This document shows positions 5,248 to 5,884 of a stretch of 5,884 nucleotides of DNA, piece by piece. The stretch's first letter is position 1. Every line of letters begins with the position of its first letter. The notes beneath the pieces are model-generated. The model saw nothing but the letters and a program-made list of their open reading frames with translations. It searched no databases and had not been told where the DNA came from. The stretch is from assembly GCA_012521625.1 (NCBI GenBank), contig JAAYLY010000099.1:1-5884 (forward strand). The letters run 5' to 3'. A program made the translations under genes and the position numbers. The DNA is from Tissierellia bacterium. GTDB lineage: Bacteria; Bacillota; Clostridia; Tissierellales; Tissierellaceae.

Positions 5248-5652
5248 ATGAGAAGTATAAAACCTGGTAGGGGCCCGTCCAAGATTTCCATGGTAGGCGG
5301 TATTGCTGCCGCCTTATTTGGTATATTTTGGTGTATTCTAGCTGTCAGTATGGGGGCATGGTTTATGGTACCTTTTGGAATCATATTCGTTGGTATGGCC
5401 ATCTATAATGCAATCTACCATCATCATAATGTAACCTCAGAGGACCGTTATTCCATAGTAGATATAGTTGATGAAAAAGAGGAGCCAGACCCCCTTAATG
5501 AGGAGTATGGGAGAAAGCTTTCAAGAGATCAATCTACTTATAATACTTATAATCATACTGAAAGGAATATATCCTACTGTCCATACTGTGGGTCATCAGT
5601 TGATTCAACATATAAATTCTGTCCCGAGTGTGGGCATAAGCTCCCCAATTAA
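5248..5652 (+). CDS. Small membrane protein with C-terminal zinc ribbon
   Basis: The 134-residue protein starts at ATG 5248, 9 nt after AAAGGA (5233-5238). Residues 1-12 are basic. Two hydrophobic helices follow (about 15-34 and 37-56), separated by a very short turn. A basic HHHH-like patch (YHHHN, 57-61), an acidic linker (EDR to DEKEEPDPLNEE) and a Tyr/Asn-rich stretch lead to a C-terminal zinc ribbon with C111-x2-C114 and C125-x2-C128 (CPYCG and CPECG). Such ribbons bind one zinc ion and often mediate protein contacts. The hairpin of helices places both termini on the same side, presumably the cytoplasm. It lies 200 nt after the polymerase gene with no strong terminator between, so read-through is possible. 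Specific function unknown. An out-of-frame ATG at 5241 was not chosen because its frame closes after nine codons. Confidence 0.8.
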   Translation: MRSIKPGRGPSKISMVGGIAAALFGIFWCILAVSMGAWFMVPFGIIFVGMAIYNAIYHHHNVTSEDRYSIVDIVDEKEEPDPLNEEYGRKLSRDQSTYNTYNHTERNISYCPYCGSSVDSTYKFCPECGHKLPN

Positions 5653-5700
5653 TCTTTAATTATTTATTTGGGACTTAAAACTTATAAATATGTTTGATGA

Positions 5701-5744
5701 AAAAATCCTTGATTTAAGTGATAGAAATTAAGGATTTTTGTTTT
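5701..5744 (+). terminator. Rho-independent terminator after the zinc-ribbon gene
   Basis: AAAAATCCTTGATTT (5701-5715) pairs with AAATTAAGGATTTTT (5725-5739) through 15 positions, one of them G-T, around a 9-nt loop. A T-rich tail (TTTTTGTTTT) follows. It is the first strong terminator after the promoter at 1470. Confidence 0.85.
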
Positions 5745-5762
5745 AAGTATATTTAACTGTGT

Positions 5763-5804
5763 TTGGCAATATGAAAATACAATTTTTGGCCATTTAAAAT
5801 ACAA
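5763..5804. repeat. IS21-type terminal direct repeats
   Basis: Copies at 5763-5782 and 5786-5804 share TTGGC, AT and AAAATACAA with a one-base length difference and 23-bp periodicity. They are likely IstA transposase binding sites. Confidence 0.6.
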
Positions 5805-5833
5805 GTTTCCATATGTAATTGCCAGCACAATTT

Positions 5834-5884
5834 TTACCTAATTAATGAGTTGGCCATACGATAGCTTTTTCCTGTAAATATTAG
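5834..5884 (-). CDS. istB: IstB-like ATPase, C-terminal end (partial)
   Basis: On the minus strand the frame enters at 5884 and reads LIFTGKSYRMANSLIR before a TAA (plus-strand 5834-5836). The xixGxSYR string followed by a short basic tail is the usual C-terminus of IstB, the AAA+ ATPase helper of IS21-family transposition that assists IstA in target choice. Only 16 codons are in the window, so the AAA+ motifs cannot be checked. The position just inside the terminal repeats, and the orientation with istB nearest the right end, fit IS21 layout. Confidence 0.6.
   Translation of the reverse strand, partial: LIFTGKSYRMANSLIR

Larger units (their letters stand above)
5758..5884 (-). mobile_element. 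Terminus of an IS21-family insertion sequence (partial)
   Basis: The end probably starts at TGTGTTTGGC (5758-5767), matching the TG...CA ends of IS21 elements. Two terminal direct repeats follow, TTGGCAATATGAAAATACAA (5763-5782) and TTGGCCATTTAAAATACAA (5786-5804), as expected for the multiple transposase binding sites in IS21-family ends. The istB tail lies just inside on the minus strand. The rest of the element lies beyond the window, so the second end and target duplication cannot be examined. Confidence 0.65.

Noticed and set aside
5468..5659. 63-codon plus-strand ORF overlapping the zinc-ribbon gene in another frame
   Set aside because: The main frame carries the clear CxxC pairs of a zinc ribbon; the overlapping frame has no domain.

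Overview
The window is AT-rich DNA with strong AGGAGG-type ribosome binding sites, frequent ATA/AGG/CTA codons and hairpin-plus-T-tract terminators. This fits a low-GC Firmicute of the Clostridia/Tissierellia type. That placement is inferred from composition and protein style; no marker gene fixes the species.

Layout. Bases 1-41 are the last 13 codons of an upstream gene, probably an RlmD/TrmA-type 23S rRNA uracil methyltransferase. Bases 42-1476 are a decayed accessory stretch. It holds an IS3-type orfA fragment that runs into a stop-interrupted helical fragment, several terminators and palindromes, and a bacitracin/lantibiotic-type ABC ATPase pseudogene with two single-base frameshifts and no C-terminal half.

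The centre (about 1470-5047) is an intact, tightly spaced plus-strand operon. It encodes a GT4 glycosyltransferase, two paralogous membrane-anchored DUF4330 proteins in tandem, and a polytopic O-antigen ligase/polymerase (Wzy_C) family protein. Spacings are 17 nt, 12 nt and a 1-nt overlap. The simplest reading is that the glycosyltransferase adds sugars to a lipid-linked precursor on the cytoplasmic face. The Wzy-like protein then polymerises or transfers the glycan on the outer face, and the two DUF4330 proteins, each with one N-terminal membrane anchor and an outside domain, assist in an unknown way. The link between DUF4330 and glycan assembly rests on context only.

After a 200-nt intergenic region with possible RNA structure and a 17-codon ORF comes a small membrane protein with a C-terminal zinc ribbon, closed by a good terminator at 5701-5744. 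From about 5758 to the end lies the terminus of an IS21-family element on the minus strand. It is recognised by two direct terminal repeats and the last 16 codons of istB.

The operon is thus flanked by mobile-element remains on both sides. The most interesting points are the tandem DUF4330 pair inside a polysaccharide operon, a recurring AGTCC-type motif upstream of that operon, and a -10 box that moves the start codon of the first gene. I did not see a clear novel defence or mobile system.
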